This document shows positions 39,337-46,115 of a DNA stretch of 46,115 nucleotides, piece after piece; position 1 is the stretch's first letter; each line of letters opens with the position of its first letter. The position numbers and the translations under genes are program-made. The stretch covers positions 1 through 46,115 of the forward strand of contig JBCDJJ010000020.1 of NCBI GenBank assembly GCA_038747915.1, given 5' to 3'. Origin of the DNA: JBCDAP01 sp038747915. GTDB lineage: Bacteria > Planctomycetota > Phycisphaerae > Phycisphaerales > UBA1924. Below the pieces are notes generated by a model. That model was not told the origin of the DNA. It saw only the letters and a list, made by a program, of their open reading frames with translations, and did not search any database.

Positions 39337-40296
39337 GTGCCTGATCTGAGCGCCCTCGCCGATCTCGACCCAGCCCACTTCGTAGCGATGGCGGTGTCGC
39401 TCGGTGTGGCCCTCGTCGCCCTCGTTGGTCGTCGCGGCGAGGCCAAGGTCGTCGTCCCGGCGGCGTTTGCGATTGCGGCGGCTCTCGCCGTGGCGTTGCA
39501 GCCCGGCATCGGCGTGCAGATCTGGCCCGACAAGGAAACAGGCTGGCTCGTGTGGATCGCGCTGGCGGGCGGCGCAGCCGGGGTGCTCGCCTCGGCGCGA
39601 TTCGTGCCGACGGCGGTGGTGTGGGTGGCGTATGTCGCGGTCGCGGCGTTCGTCGCCCGCATCGCGATGGACCTGCCGCTCCGCGATGGTGGGTGGCACT
39701 ATCTGACCGCGCGGTTTGCGGAGCTGCCCGGTACCGATGATGGGTGGGGCGGATTCGCTCGTGTGTTCTGGGTGAGCCTGGTCGGGGCGATCGTCTGGGG
39801 GCATCTTGTGCTCGCCGACCGCCTGATGGCCCGGCACGATGGTCCCGGTCCCGGGTGGACGCTCGGGCTGCTTGTGGTGCCGGTGCCGATCTTCACGGCG
39901 CACGCGGCGATGTCTCTTTCGGTGAGTTTCGCGGCGCAGGCGGTGGGGGTGGTCGTGCTGGCGTGGGTCGTGCTCTCACGTGTGCATCGGGGCGCCAAGC
40001 ACGGCGCGCTCGGTGCGCGCGGGGCTGCGGCGCCGCTTCTGGTCACGCTGACGTCCATCGTGCTCGTTTCGTCGTTCGCGGGTCAGTTGCCGTGGGAGGC
40101 CGCGGTGCTGCTGCTTGTGGCGCCCTGTGGAGCGCTGGTGACCGAGTTGCCCAAGGTCCGGACGCTCGGGCACTGGCCGCGGGCGATCATCGGTCTCGGT
40201 GTGGTCGCCGCCCTCTCACTCGCAGCGGGTGCCGTGGTCGGTGCGCCCGACTCCGGTGGTGGGGCGTCGGACGAGTCCTCGATCTACGGCCTCTAG
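39337..40296 (+). CDS. Polytopic membrane protein of unknown function
   Basis: 319 residues from GTG 39337, with GTGAGGATC upstream as a possible ribosome binding site. Nearly the whole chain is hydrophobic: eight or nine helices can be drawn, such as HFVAMAVSLGVALVALVG, VVVPAAFAIAAALAVALQPG, WLVWIALAGGAAGVLASA, VVWVAYVAVAAFVARIAM, VFWVSLVGAIVWGHLVLADR, VGVVVLAWVVLSRVH and AIIGLGVVAALSLAAGAVVG. There is a loop WHYLTARFAELPGTDDGWGG. No family is recognised. The end overlaps the convergent next gene by four bases. Confidence 0.75.
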   Translation: MPDLSALADLDPAHFVAMAVSLGVALVALVGRRGEAKVVVPAAFAIAAALAVALQPGIGVQIWPDKETGWLVWIALAGGAAGVLASARFVPTAVVWVAYVAVAAFVARIAMDLPLRDGGWHYLTARFAELPGTDDGWGGFARVFWVSLVGAIVWGHLVLADRLMARHDGPGPGWTLGLLVVPVPIFTAHAAMSLSVSFAAQAVGVVVLAWVVLSRVHRGAKHGALGARGAAAPLLVTLTSIVLVSSFAGQLPWEAAVLLLVAPCGALVTELPKVRTLGHWPRAIIGLGVVAALSLAAGAVVGAPDSGGGASDESSIYGL

Positions 40297-40826
40297 GACG
40301 GCACCGGCGCGAGATCGATCGGCTCGTCGTCTTGGTCGCGACCTGGTGAGGGTCGTGTTGACGGCAGCAGCCCGTACATCACGCACAAGAGGGCGAAGGC
40401 ACTGAGCAGGAGGCGCGAGCGGTCGGTACTCGTGATCCGGTGCAGCAGCGAGTCGGGGGGTGGGCGATCAATCGGTGCGATGGCCGCCGGCTCGAGGTGG
40501 TCGGGCAGGCCTGCCCACCGATCACCGATGGCGGGTCCGCTCACCACGACATGCCTCGACGCCGGCGCGAGGCCGAGGTGCGATTGAGCGAGCGAGATCA
40601 CCAGGTCATCGGTGGGGCTCGCGAGCGCATCGGCGTACCGCGAGTAGCGGTTCAGCCGGTCGGCCTCCCGCGTCTCGGCAGCGAGTGCCCGGTCGCGCGC
40701 GAGCTCGGCGTGGCGCACATCGTCGGCTGCGGGCGTGACCGCTGCGGCGACAAGCAGCACAAGGCCGCTGATCAGCCAGAGCCAGCCTGGGTCGAAGCCG
40801 AACAGGGGGCGACGTGCGTCGGGCAT
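40293..40826 (-). CDS. Small membrane protein with two helices, unknown function
   Basis: 177 residues from ATG 40826. A first helix (WLWLISGLVLLVAAAVTPAA) is followed by a Glu/Arg/Ala-rich coiled-coil-like segment (DDVRHAELARDRALAAETRE) and a periplasmic part with SLAQSHLGLAPASRHVV. A second helix (RLLLSAFALLCVMYGLLPST) precedes an acidic tail. The helix-coil-periplasm order is reminiscent of FtsB/septum-type proteins but the second helix argues against it. Unknown. The split-barrel gene lies about 60 bp upstream on the same strand. Confidence 0.65.
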   Translation of the reverse strand: MPDARRPLFGFDPGWLWLISGLVLLVAAAVTPAADDVRHAELARDRALAAETREADRLNRYSRYADALASPTDDLVISLAQSHLGLAPASRHVVVSGPAIGDRWAGLPDHLEPAAIAPIDRPPPDSLLHRITSTDRSRLLLSAFALLCVMYGLLPSTRPSPGRDQDDEPIDLAPVPS

Positions 40827-40887
40827 GCGGGCGTCATCGGCGGAGCGCCCGGTCGTGGTGCAGATTCTGTGATGGCCCGCGCCGGGC

Positions 40888-41547
40888 TCACGACAGCATG
40901 GCACGGATCATCTCGCCCGCCCGGGCGAGGCTCGGTGCCCGCTCGGCGAAGGCGATCCGCGTCGGGCCGAAGCGCAGGCGGATGTCGAGTCCGAGCGGGT
41001 CGAGGCCCACCGCGACGCCTTCGGCCGCGTCGACGGTGTGCTCGCGTCGCGCGAGGTCGCCCAGGGCGGCTCGATCCGCGTTGAGCTCGCGGAGCAGCGT
41101 GGTCTCCTCGCCGGCGAAGGGGTTCGGGGTCATCATCGCGTCGCCGTCGAACACCCAGGGCCCGTGCTTTGCGGAGTCGATCCAGAACGCGCCCCACCGC
41201 ACGTGCTCGGGGTCGCCGTGGTACGCCTGGCACCGGTCGGTCAGAGCGCTCTCTTCGATCTGCTCGCCCGAGAGCAGCAGCTTCATCGCGTCGTCCGCTT
41301 CGTCGGGCACAAAGAGGACGATCTCTTCAGCAAAGAAGCTGGCCACCGGGCACGCCATGATCAGGCGGCCGTCCTCTGGCGCTCGGATGAAACGCACCTC
41401 CGCCGAGTTGTCGGGGCCGTTGAGGTGGAGGATGCCGTGATACGATGCGAGCAAATACCGAACGCCATGCTCGAGTGCTTCGCACTCGGCCTCGGCCTCG
41501 TTCATCGGGTCGGCCGGGTTGGGTTTGGGGTCGTGTTCTGTCGGCAC
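40888..41547 (-). CDS. FMN-binding split-barrel protein with DUF2470-like C-terminus
   Basis: 219 residues. The segments VRFIRAPEDGRLIMACPVAS, IVLFVPDEADDAMKLLLSGE and HVRWGAFWIDSAKHGPWVFD resemble the pyridoxamine 5'-phosphate oxidase-like split barrel. The C-terminal part (EGVAVGLDPLGLDIRLRFG, TRIAFAERA) resembles DUF2470 of HugZ-type haem-degrading or haem-binding proteins. Cofactor and reaction are not certain. The assignment is from overall pattern, so it could also be a conserved protein of unknown role in Phycisphaerae. Cytosolic. Confidence 0.6.
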   Translation of the reverse strand: MPTEHDPKPNPADPMNEAEAECEALEHGVRYLLASYHGILHLNGPDNSAEVRFIRAPEDGRLIMACPVASFFAEEIVLFVPDEADDAMKLLLSGEQIEESALTDRCQAYHGDPEHVRWGAFWIDSAKHGPWVFDGDAMMTPNPFAGEETTLLRELNADRAALGDLARREHTVDAAEGVAVGLDPLGLDIRLRFGPTRIAFAERAPSLARAGEMIRAMLS

Positions 41548-41636
41548 GCGTCGAGCATACGCCCTGTGGTCGTGGCGCGATCCTCACACGCGTACGGTCG
41601 TACAGAACACGTGTGACAAGCCGGAGCTCAACGATA

Positions 41637-42830
41637 ATGCACCGAGTCCTTGGACTGATCGCCCTGATCACTGTGCTCGCGATGGGGACCCTGATGCACC
41701 TTTCGCTCGGTGGGTGTGCGTCTCGGGTGGCCACCTCGACGGTGCCGGCCGCGGAGACACGACGTCCGGCCATGCCTCAGCCGGCGCCAGTGGTTCGATC
41801 GCACGACAAGCCCTCGGCACCGACGGTGGCTCACTCGCCACGGTCGAATCCTGAAGCCTCGGCGGCATCGTTCGGAGACGCGTTGACGTCTGATGCGGCC
41901 GTCATGGCCCGCGGCGGCCTGGATCTTGGCCGACCCACTCGGGCCGGTGGGCCCATCACCGCGTACTCGTTCAATGGCGGTCGGGTGCACCCGGCGAACC
42001 AGTACGGCATCGCTGGCAGGCGGACTTTCGAGCCTGGCGATTACGTCCGGTGGGTGCAGACCAACGTGGCGCGGGACTACGACTTCGGGTTCCGGCGTGT
42101 GTACGTGCGTGGTCCGTTCGGCAAGCCGCAGGGCGATCCGCCGCACCAGATCGACTCGTCCGCGACGCTCATGGATGACCCCGAGTGGAGGTGGGTGCTC
42201 GGCGACTTTGACGCTGCGATGCGCGAGGCCGCTCGGACGATGCCCGATCTGCGCTTCATCATGCACATGGGGAGCAGTTCGCCCGCGATGCGGGCCCTTC
42301 CGAGCGAGCCCGAGCAGTTCGCCCGCTTTCAGCGTGCGATGGCGCCGCTGATCGCGCACGACAATATCGACATCTGTATCGATACCAGCGCGGCCTGGCG
42401 GAACGATCAGCCCGGGTGGGCGTGGATCGAGTGGGTGCGGGATCAGCTCGAGCCACGTGGCCGGCGGGTGTACGTCGAGGCGTTGCCGTTCGTGAACGAG
42501 CCGTCCCGCTCGGCGCAGATGGAGATGGATGCGCTGGCGCTCGCCACGTTCGCCCGATTCCGTGCCCCGCGGCCCGCGGACCACCCGCGCGCCGTGCGGA
42601 TCACCGACCCGGTCTACGAGAATGTGATCTGGCTCAACGGGAAAGCGGCGTACGACGAGGTGGGCGGGTTCGAGCGGTTTCTCGGCGACTGCGCCCGGTA
42701 CGGGTGGACGCCGATCGTTGACCGGTGGCGGCTCGGCACGACCACCGCGGCGGAGATCGACGCCAAGATCGCAGGGGCGCGAGCCGCGATGATCCGAGAT
42801 GGCACGATCACCGAAACATCGGGGCTGTAG
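41637..42830 (+). CDS. Predicted lipoprotein of unknown function
   Basis: 397 residues from ATG 41637. The signal sequence ends LSLGGCASR, giving a lipobox with Cys27. A Pro/Ala/Ser-rich linker follows, then a domain of about 310 residues with MARGGLDLGRPTRAGGPITA, YDFGFRRVYVRGPFG, PDLRFIMHMGSSSPAMRALP, DNIDICIDTSAA, GRRVYVEALPFVNEPSR and YDEVGGFERFLGDCARYGWT. Regular alternation of strand-like segments with acidic residues at their ends (DICIDTSA, YVEALPF) suggests a TIM-barrel, possibly glycosidase-like, fold. This is inference; no catalytic signature is recognised. Confidence 0.75.
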   Translation: MHRVLGLIALITVLAMGTLMHLSLGGCASRVATSTVPAAETRRPAMPQPAPVVRSHDKPSAPTVAHSPRSNPEASAASFGDALTSDAAVMARGGLDLGRPTRAGGPITAYSFNGGRVHPANQYGIAGRRTFEPGDYVRWVQTNVARDYDFGFRRVYVRGPFGKPQGDPPHQIDSSATLMDDPEWRWVLGDFDAAMREAARTMPDLRFIMHMGSSSPAMRALPSEPEQFARFQRAMAPLIAHDNIDICIDTSAAWRNDQPGWAWIEWVRDQLEPRGRRVYVEALPFVNEPSRSAQMEMDALALATFARFRAPRPADHPRAVRITDPVYENVIWLNGKAAYDEVGGFERFLGDCARYGWTPIVDRWRLGTTTAAEIDAKIAGARAAMIRDGTITETSGL

Positions 42831-42937
42831 GCCCTCGAGCCCCGCAGGATCATCGGTTGCCGGCGTCTTGTGCGCCCCGCGCGGACTTCACGATCGCGAA
42901 ATATGCGTGTTCAGCGAAGAATCTTCGAAGAGCTGGC

Positions 42938-42965
42938 TTGCCCCACTCCAGTGGCACGGTATGGT
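42938..42965 (+). promoter_or_regulatory. Candidate sigma-70 promoter of the ilv leader
   Basis: TTGCCC (42938-42943), 16-base spacer, TATGGT (42960-42965). Each hexamer matches four of six consensus positions. It would start transcription near 42972, about 12 bases before the leader peptide ATG, giving a leader RNA of about 165 bases to the terminator. Prediction by eye only. Confidence 0.35.
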
Positions 42966-42983
42966 TGCCGACACGACACCGCG

Positions 42984-43067
42984 ATGAGTCTCTCAACCAT
43001 TGCCAGCTCGATTCTTGTCTCGCCGCTTCCGGTCGTTGTTGTCATTCCGACTTCACCACGGACGTGA
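42984..43067 (+). CDS. ilv leader peptide (attenuation peptide)
   Basis: A 27-codon ORF from ATG 42984 to TGA 43065-43067. It contains ILVSPLPVVVVI (codons 10-21): Ile-Leu-Val, then one Leu, then four consecutive Val codons and one Ile codon (43032-43046). Ten of 27 residues are Ile, Leu or Val, plus one more Ile and Leu near the start. This resembles the IlvL and IvbL leader peptides of enteric bacteria in design, not in sequence. All three Ile codons are ATT and two Val codons are GTT, codons that are uncommon in the surrounding genes. No clear Shine-Dalgarno sequence is present. The same frame is open upstream (possible ATG at 42903), but the promoter candidate favours the short form. Its product would have no role except to report Val/Ile/Leu tRNA charging. 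Confidence 0.75.
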   Translation: MSLSTIASSILVSPLPVVVVIPTSPRT

Positions 43068-43138
43068 GCTGGCCCGGTCCAAAGCCGACCTCAAAAAGAG
43101 CCACCAGCCCGCGTCCGAGACCGACGCGGGTTTTTTTT
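43002..43138 (+). promoter_or_regulatory. Transcription attenuator upstream of ilvD
   Basis: Three competing pairings can be drawn. Protector: GCCAGCTCG (43002-43010, inside the leader ORF) with TGAGCTGGC (43065-43073), nine pairs with one G-T. Antiterminator: GGACGTGAGCTGG (43060-43072) with CCAGCCCGCGTCC (43104-43116), eleven Watson-Crick pairs, one wobble and one mismatch. Terminator: CCCGCGTC (43108-43115) with GACGCGGG (43123-43130) plus eight T. The antiterminator uses the leader stop codon region on one side and the left arm of the terminator on the other. A ribosome held at the Val/Ile codons leaves 43060-43072 free and would allow read-through; a ribosome at the stop codon would cover it and allow termination. 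Known logic from enteric ilv operons; here inferred from sequence. Confidence 0.8.
43108..43138 (+). terminator. Intrinsic terminator of the ilv leader
   Basis: Perfect 8-bp GC-rich stem CCCGCGTC/GACGCGGG with a seven-base loop (43116-43122), followed directly by eight T (43131-43138). It lies 64 bases before the ilvD start, so it must be bypassed for ilvD expression from the upstream promoter. Confidence 0.9.
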
Positions 43139-43202
43139 CGCCCTCCTTTTTCCCGATCCCGCCTTCTCACCCCCGAGCACGCACACGAACACGACCCAGC
43201 CC

Positions 43203-44954
43203 ATGAGCGATGAGCCCGCACAGAACGGCCGATCGTCCCTCCCGAGCGATGTGATGAAGTCGGGGCCCAGCCGCGCGCCCGCTCGCTCGTACCTCCGAGC
43301 AACCGGGCTCGACGATGAAGCCCTGGCTCGCCCCATGGTGGCGATCTGCTCGACGTGGAGCGATGTGACGCCGTGCAATATCCACCTCCGGGAGCTGGCC
43401 GACGCGGCGAAGGAGGGCGTCCGCGAGGCGGGCGGCACGCCGGTCGAGTTCAACTCGATCGTGGTGACCGATGGCATCTCGATGGGCACCCCCGGCATGC
43501 GGGCGAGCCTGATCAGCCGCGAGCACATCGCCGATGCGATGGAGCTCGCGGTGACCGGGCACTCGCTCGACGCGGTGATCGGACTCTGCGGGTGTGACAA
43601 GACGGTCGCGGGCACGGTGATGGGCCTCGCACGACTGGATCGCCCCGGGCTGATGCTCTATGGCGGGACGATCGCCCCCGGAAAGTTCCAAGGCCGCGAT
43701 GTGACGATCCAGGATGTGTTCGAGGGCGTCGGCAAGCACGGCAAGGGGCTCATGACCGATGCCGAGCTCAAGGAGCTCGAGTGCGCCGCCTGCCCCGGGC
43801 CGGGCGCGTGCGGCGGGCAGTTCACCGCCAACACGCTCAGCACCTGCTTCACTGCGATGGGGATCAGCCCCTTTGAACACGGCGTCGCGCTCAACGATGT
43901 GCCGGCCGCGATGCCCGAGAAGCTCGATGCGGCACGGGCCGCGGGCCGGCTCGTGATGACGCTGCTCCGCCAGGGTGTAACGGCACGGCAGGTGATTACC
44001 CGGCAGAGCATCTTCACCGCAGCGGCCTGCGTAGCTGCGACCGGCGGTTCGACCAACGCGGCCCTGCACCTGGTGGCGATCGCGCACGAGGCGGGCGTCG
44101 ACTTCACGCTCGAAGATTTTGAAGCGGTGATGGCCCGCACGCCGGTGATCGCTGATCTCAAGCCCGGCGGGGCGTACACCGCGTGGGACATGCACCAGGC
44201 GGGTGGGATCGGGATCGTGCTCGAGCGGCTCCGCGAGGCGGGGCTCATCGCGGATCACCTCACCGCGAGCGGGGCGATGCTCTTCGAGGAGATCGCGAAG
44301 GCGATCGAGGTTGCCGGTCAGAAGGTAGTTCGCGAGTTCGGCGAGCCGCTCAAGGCACGCGGCGGCATCGCGGTGCTGCGTGGCTCGCTTGCGCCCGAGG
44401 GGTGCGTGGTCAAGCTCGCGGGTCACGATAAGACACAGCACATCGGCCCGGCCCGGGTGTTCGACGGGGAGGAGGCCGCGTTTGCTGCGGTGCAGGCCGG
44501 CGCGATCAACGCGGGTGATGTGGTGGTGATCCGGTGGGAGGGGCCGGTCGGTGGTCCTGGGATGCGCGAGATGCTCGGCGTGACCGCGGCAATCCAGGGG
44601 GCCGGGCTCGGCGACTCGGTCGCGCTGATCACCGACGGACGATTCAGCGGCGCGACGCACGGCTTCATGGTCGGGCACGTGGCGCCCGAGGCGGCGCACG
44701 GCGGGCCCATCGGCCTCATTCGCGATGGTGACGAGATCGCCATCGATGCCGACACGCGGCGGATCGATGTCGATGCCGACCTTGAAGCACGCCGCGCCGC
44801 GTTCGAACCGAGGCCGGTGAGTGCGTCACCCGGCGTGTACACGAAGTACGCCAAGCTCGTGAGCAGCGCGAGCCGCGGCGCGGTCACGACGGGAGCCGGG
44901 CCGACATCACCTCAGCACACCGGCACCACGAGCGACGAAGTCATCTCGGCGTAG
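43203..44954 (+). CDS. ilvD: Dihydroxy-acid dehydratase
   Basis: 583 residues from ATG 43203. Dehydrates 2,3-dihydroxy-isovalerate and 2,3-dihydroxy-3-methylvalerate to the keto acids of valine and isoleucine, a shared step of branched-chain amino acid synthesis. The iron-sulfur cysteines are Cys58 (DVTPCNIHL), Cys131 (GLCGCDKTVAGT) and Cys203 (CPGPGACGGQFTANT). Other blocks are VVTDGISMGTPGMRASLISR, GGSTNAALHLVAIAHEAG, GPVGGPGMREML and ITDGRFSGATHGFMVGHVAP. The last 20 residues (GAGPTSPQHTGTTSDEV) are a low-complexity extension. There is no obvious Shine-Dalgarno sequence. The leader with the attenuator lies directly upstream, and ilvC follows after 65 bp. Confidence 0.97.
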   Translation: MSDEPAQNGRSSLPSDVMKSGPSRAPARSYLRATGLDDEALARPMVAICSTWSDVTPCNIHLRELADAAKEGVREAGGTPVEFNSIVVTDGISMGTPGMRASLISREHIADAMELAVTGHSLDAVIGLCGCDKTVAGTVMGLARLDRPGLMLYGGTIAPGKFQGRDVTIQDVFEGVGKHGKGLMTDAELKELECAACPGPGACGGQFTANTLSTCFTAMGISPFEHGVALNDVPAAMPEKLDAARAAGRLVMTLLRQGVTARQVITRQSIFTAAACVAATGGSTNAALHLVAIAHEAGVDFTLEDFEAVMARTPVIADLKPGGAYTAWDMHQAGGIGIVLERLREAGLIADHLTASGAMLFEEIAKAIEVAGQKVVREFGEPLKARGGIAVLRGSLAPEGCVVKLAGHDKTQHIGPARVFDGEEAAFAAVQAGAINAGDVVVIRWEGPVGGPGMREMLGVTAAIQGAGLGDSVALITDGRFSGATHGFMVGHVAPEAAHGGPIGLIRDGDEIAIDADTRRIDVDADLEARRAAFEPRPVSASPGVYTKYAKLVSSASRGAVTTGAGPTSPQHTGTTSDEVISA

Positions 44955-45019
44955 CCGGGCACCCTCTCACCGAATCACGAACGACGACTCACGACCCACT
45001 CACGCAAGGACACCCACTC

Positions 45020-46036
45020 ATGGCCGAATGGTTCTCACAGGACGAACTCGCGAACGGCTCGCTCGACGGCAAACGCATCGCGGTGCTCGGGTATGGCTCG
45101 CAGGGCCGCGCCCAGGCGCTCAACCTGCGTGACAGCGGGCTCGACGTCGGTGTCGGCATTCGGGCCGGTGGCCCGAGTTCAGCGAGGGCTGTGGACGACG
45201 GCTTCTCACCGCAGTCGATGGAGGACGCTGCGGACGGCGCGGACCTCGTCGCGATGCTCATGCCCGACATGGCGCAGCCCAAGAGCTACGAGGCCATCAA
45301 GGGTGGGCTGAAGTCGGGGGCGACGCTGCTGTTCAGCCACGGCTTCAACATCCACTACAAAACGATCGCGCCCGACCCATCGTTCAACGTGGCCATGGTC
45401 GCGCCCAAGAGCCCGGGCCGCCTTGTGCGCATGGAGTACGAGATCGGCCGCGGCGTGCCGTGCCTTGTCGCGGTCCACCAGGACGCGACGGGCGAGGCGC
45501 TGCGCCAGGCGTTGGCCTACGCGACCGGCCTTGGTGGGCATCACGCGGGTGTGCTGAAGACAACGTTCGAGGAAGAGACCGAGACCGATCTGTTCGGCGA
45601 GCAGGCGGTGCTGTGCGGCGGCGCATCCGAGCTGGTGATCAAAGGATTCGAGACACTGGTCGAGGCGGGGTATCAGCCCGAGGCGGCGTACTTCGAGTGC
45701 CTGCACGAGCTCAAGCTGATCGTCGACCTGTTCTACGAGGGCGGCATCACACGCATGCTCGAGTTTGTCTCGGATACCGCCAAGTACGGCGACCTCACGC
45801 GTGGCAAGCGCGTAGTGAACGACGAGACCAAGGCCGAGATGCGCAAGATCCTCGACGAGATCCGCGACGGTCGGTTCGCGAAGGAGTGGACCGACGAGTG
45901 GAACGCGGGCGGCACGCGGTACGACGAGCTCCGCCGCGCGAAAGAACAGCACCAGATCGAAGAAGTGGGCAAAGAGCTGCGCAAGCGGATGTCGTGGCTC
46001 GGTCAGCACCAGGAACAACCTAAAGCGACCGCCTGA
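45020..46036 (+). CDS. ilvC: Ketol-acid reductoisomerase, class I
   Basis: 338 residues from ATG 45020, with AAGGA upstream. Isomerises and reduces acetolactate or acetohydroxybutyrate with NADPH, the step before IlvD. The nucleotide-binding loop is VLGYGSQGRAQALNLRDSG. The later blocks include LFSHGFNIHY, VAPKSPGRLVRMEYEIGRGV, TTFEEETETDLFGEQAVLCG, GYQPEAAYFECLHELKLIVD and YEGGITRMLEFVSDTAKYGD, which carry the Mg-binding acidic residues. The length is that of the short class I form. Same direction as ilvD and probably co-transcribed, so it would fall under the same attenuator unless it has its own promoter in the 65-bp gap. ilvB and ilvN are not in the window. Confidence 0.97.
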   Translation: MAEWFSQDELANGSLDGKRIAVLGYGSQGRAQALNLRDSGLDVGVGIRAGGPSSARAVDDGFSPQSMEDAADGADLVAMLMPDMAQPKSYEAIKGGLKSGATLLFSHGFNIHYKTIAPDPSFNVAMVAPKSPGRLVRMEYEIGRGVPCLVAVHQDATGEALRQALAYATGLGGHHAGVLKTTFEEETETDLFGEQAVLCGGASELVIKGFETLVEAGYQPEAAYFECLHELKLIVDLFYEGGITRMLEFVSDTAKYGDLTRGKRVVNDETKAEMRKILDEIRDGRFAKEWTDEWNAGGTRYDELRRAKEQHQIEEVGKELRKRMSWLGQHQEQPKATA

Positions 46037-46115
46037 CAAGCGTGGTGGGGGGGGGGGGGCGCGCACCCCGGGCCGTGGAGTTGTGGTGGGGGGGGGGGGA
46101 GGGAACCCCCCCCAC
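46037..46115. other. Poly-G-rich window end, probable sequencing or assembly artefact
   Basis: Two G runs of 13 (46047-46059) and 12 bases (46088-46099), followed by a C run at the very end, within the last 80 bases. Nothing similar is found elsewhere in the window. Most likely low-quality read ends at a contig edge; no gene is seen here. Confidence 0.7.

Noticed and set aside
42952..42961. TGGCACGGT as a possible T-box sequence in the ilv leader
   Set aside because: It lacks the ACC of the TGGNACC core, is about 150 bases before the terminator and not part of its left arm, and no specifier loop is seen. The leader peptide model explains the region better.
42903..42983. Longer leader peptide starting at ATG 42903
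   Set aside because: It is in frame and cannot be excluded, but the added residues have no Val/Ile/Leu enrichment and the candidate promoter would start transcription downstream of it.
1..46115. tRNA, rRNA, CRISPR array, insertion sequence or prophage
   Set aside because: No tRNA-like cloverleaf, spaced direct repeats, transposase, integrase or phage structural protein was recognised when reading all intergenic regions and plausible proteins.

Overview
The window is a GC-rich bacterial chromosomal segment. Its last 80 bases contain long G runs that look like a contig end. The best match is a planctomycete of the class Phycisphaerae. The evidence is a large exported protein with Cys-rich and calcium-binding repeats and a GC-type dockerin tail, a PEP-CTERM-like protein ending in PTPG + hydrophobic stretch + RRRR, a zinc-ribbon membrane protein with the CxxCNYDL motif, a TIGR03032-type protein, and frequent GTG/TTG starts with weak Shine-Dalgarno sequences. 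I saw no tRNA, rRNA, CRISPR array, insertion sequence or prophage gene.

Layout. 1-158 (-) is the N-terminus of an FtsK-like translocase, cut by the window edge. 210-2960 (-) is the dockerin/propeller exoprotein. 3208-4839 (-) is trpE, divergent by 32 bp from an orphan exbD (4872-5282, +). 5358-6473 (-) is a TIGR03032 protein. 6679-10462 (+) carries gyrA, a STAS protein and a flavoprotein with the iodotyrosine deiodinase lid triad. 10598-13627 (-) is the two-subunit glycine decarboxylase (gcvPA-gcvPB). 13721-16804 (+) holds an M28 peptidase, a TIM-barrel isomerase and queG. 16854-25800 (+) is an eight-gene MoxR/Bat operon whose last seven genes overlap by 4-8 bases at almost every junction. 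A methyltransferase follows at 25826-26443. 26485-27698 (-) holds a membrane protein and rpsU. 27908-30832 (+) holds a NYN ribonuclease, rsfS and a sensor kinase. 30838-33454 (-) holds ruvC, the PEP-CTERM protein, a pseudouridine synthase and a thioredoxin-like lipoprotein. A PilZ protein lies at 33607-33966 (+). 33982-36652 (-) is kbl, a methyltransferase and a glutamine amidotransferase. 36712-42830 carries membrane proteins, a YceI protein, a split-barrel protein and a lipoprotein of unknown role. 42960-46036 (+) is the ilvD-ilvC region.

The most notable system is upstream of ilvD. A 27-codon ORF contains an Ile-Leu-Val run and then four Val codons plus one Ile codon in succession. It is followed by three mutually exclusive RNA pairings: a protector (43002-43010 with 43065-43073), an antiterminator (43060-43072 with 43104-43116) and an intrinsic terminator (43108-43138). 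This is the architecture of ribosome-mediated transcription attenuation as known from enteric ilv operons. Here it would make ilvD(-ilvC) expression depend on charged Val/Ile/Leu tRNA. I inferred it by hand pairing only.

Two palindromic elements (5284-5354 and 12155-12225) share a paired-hairpin design with a compensatory base change, like REPIN-type repeats. A third, unrelated long hairpin (15786-15829) lies in front of queG.
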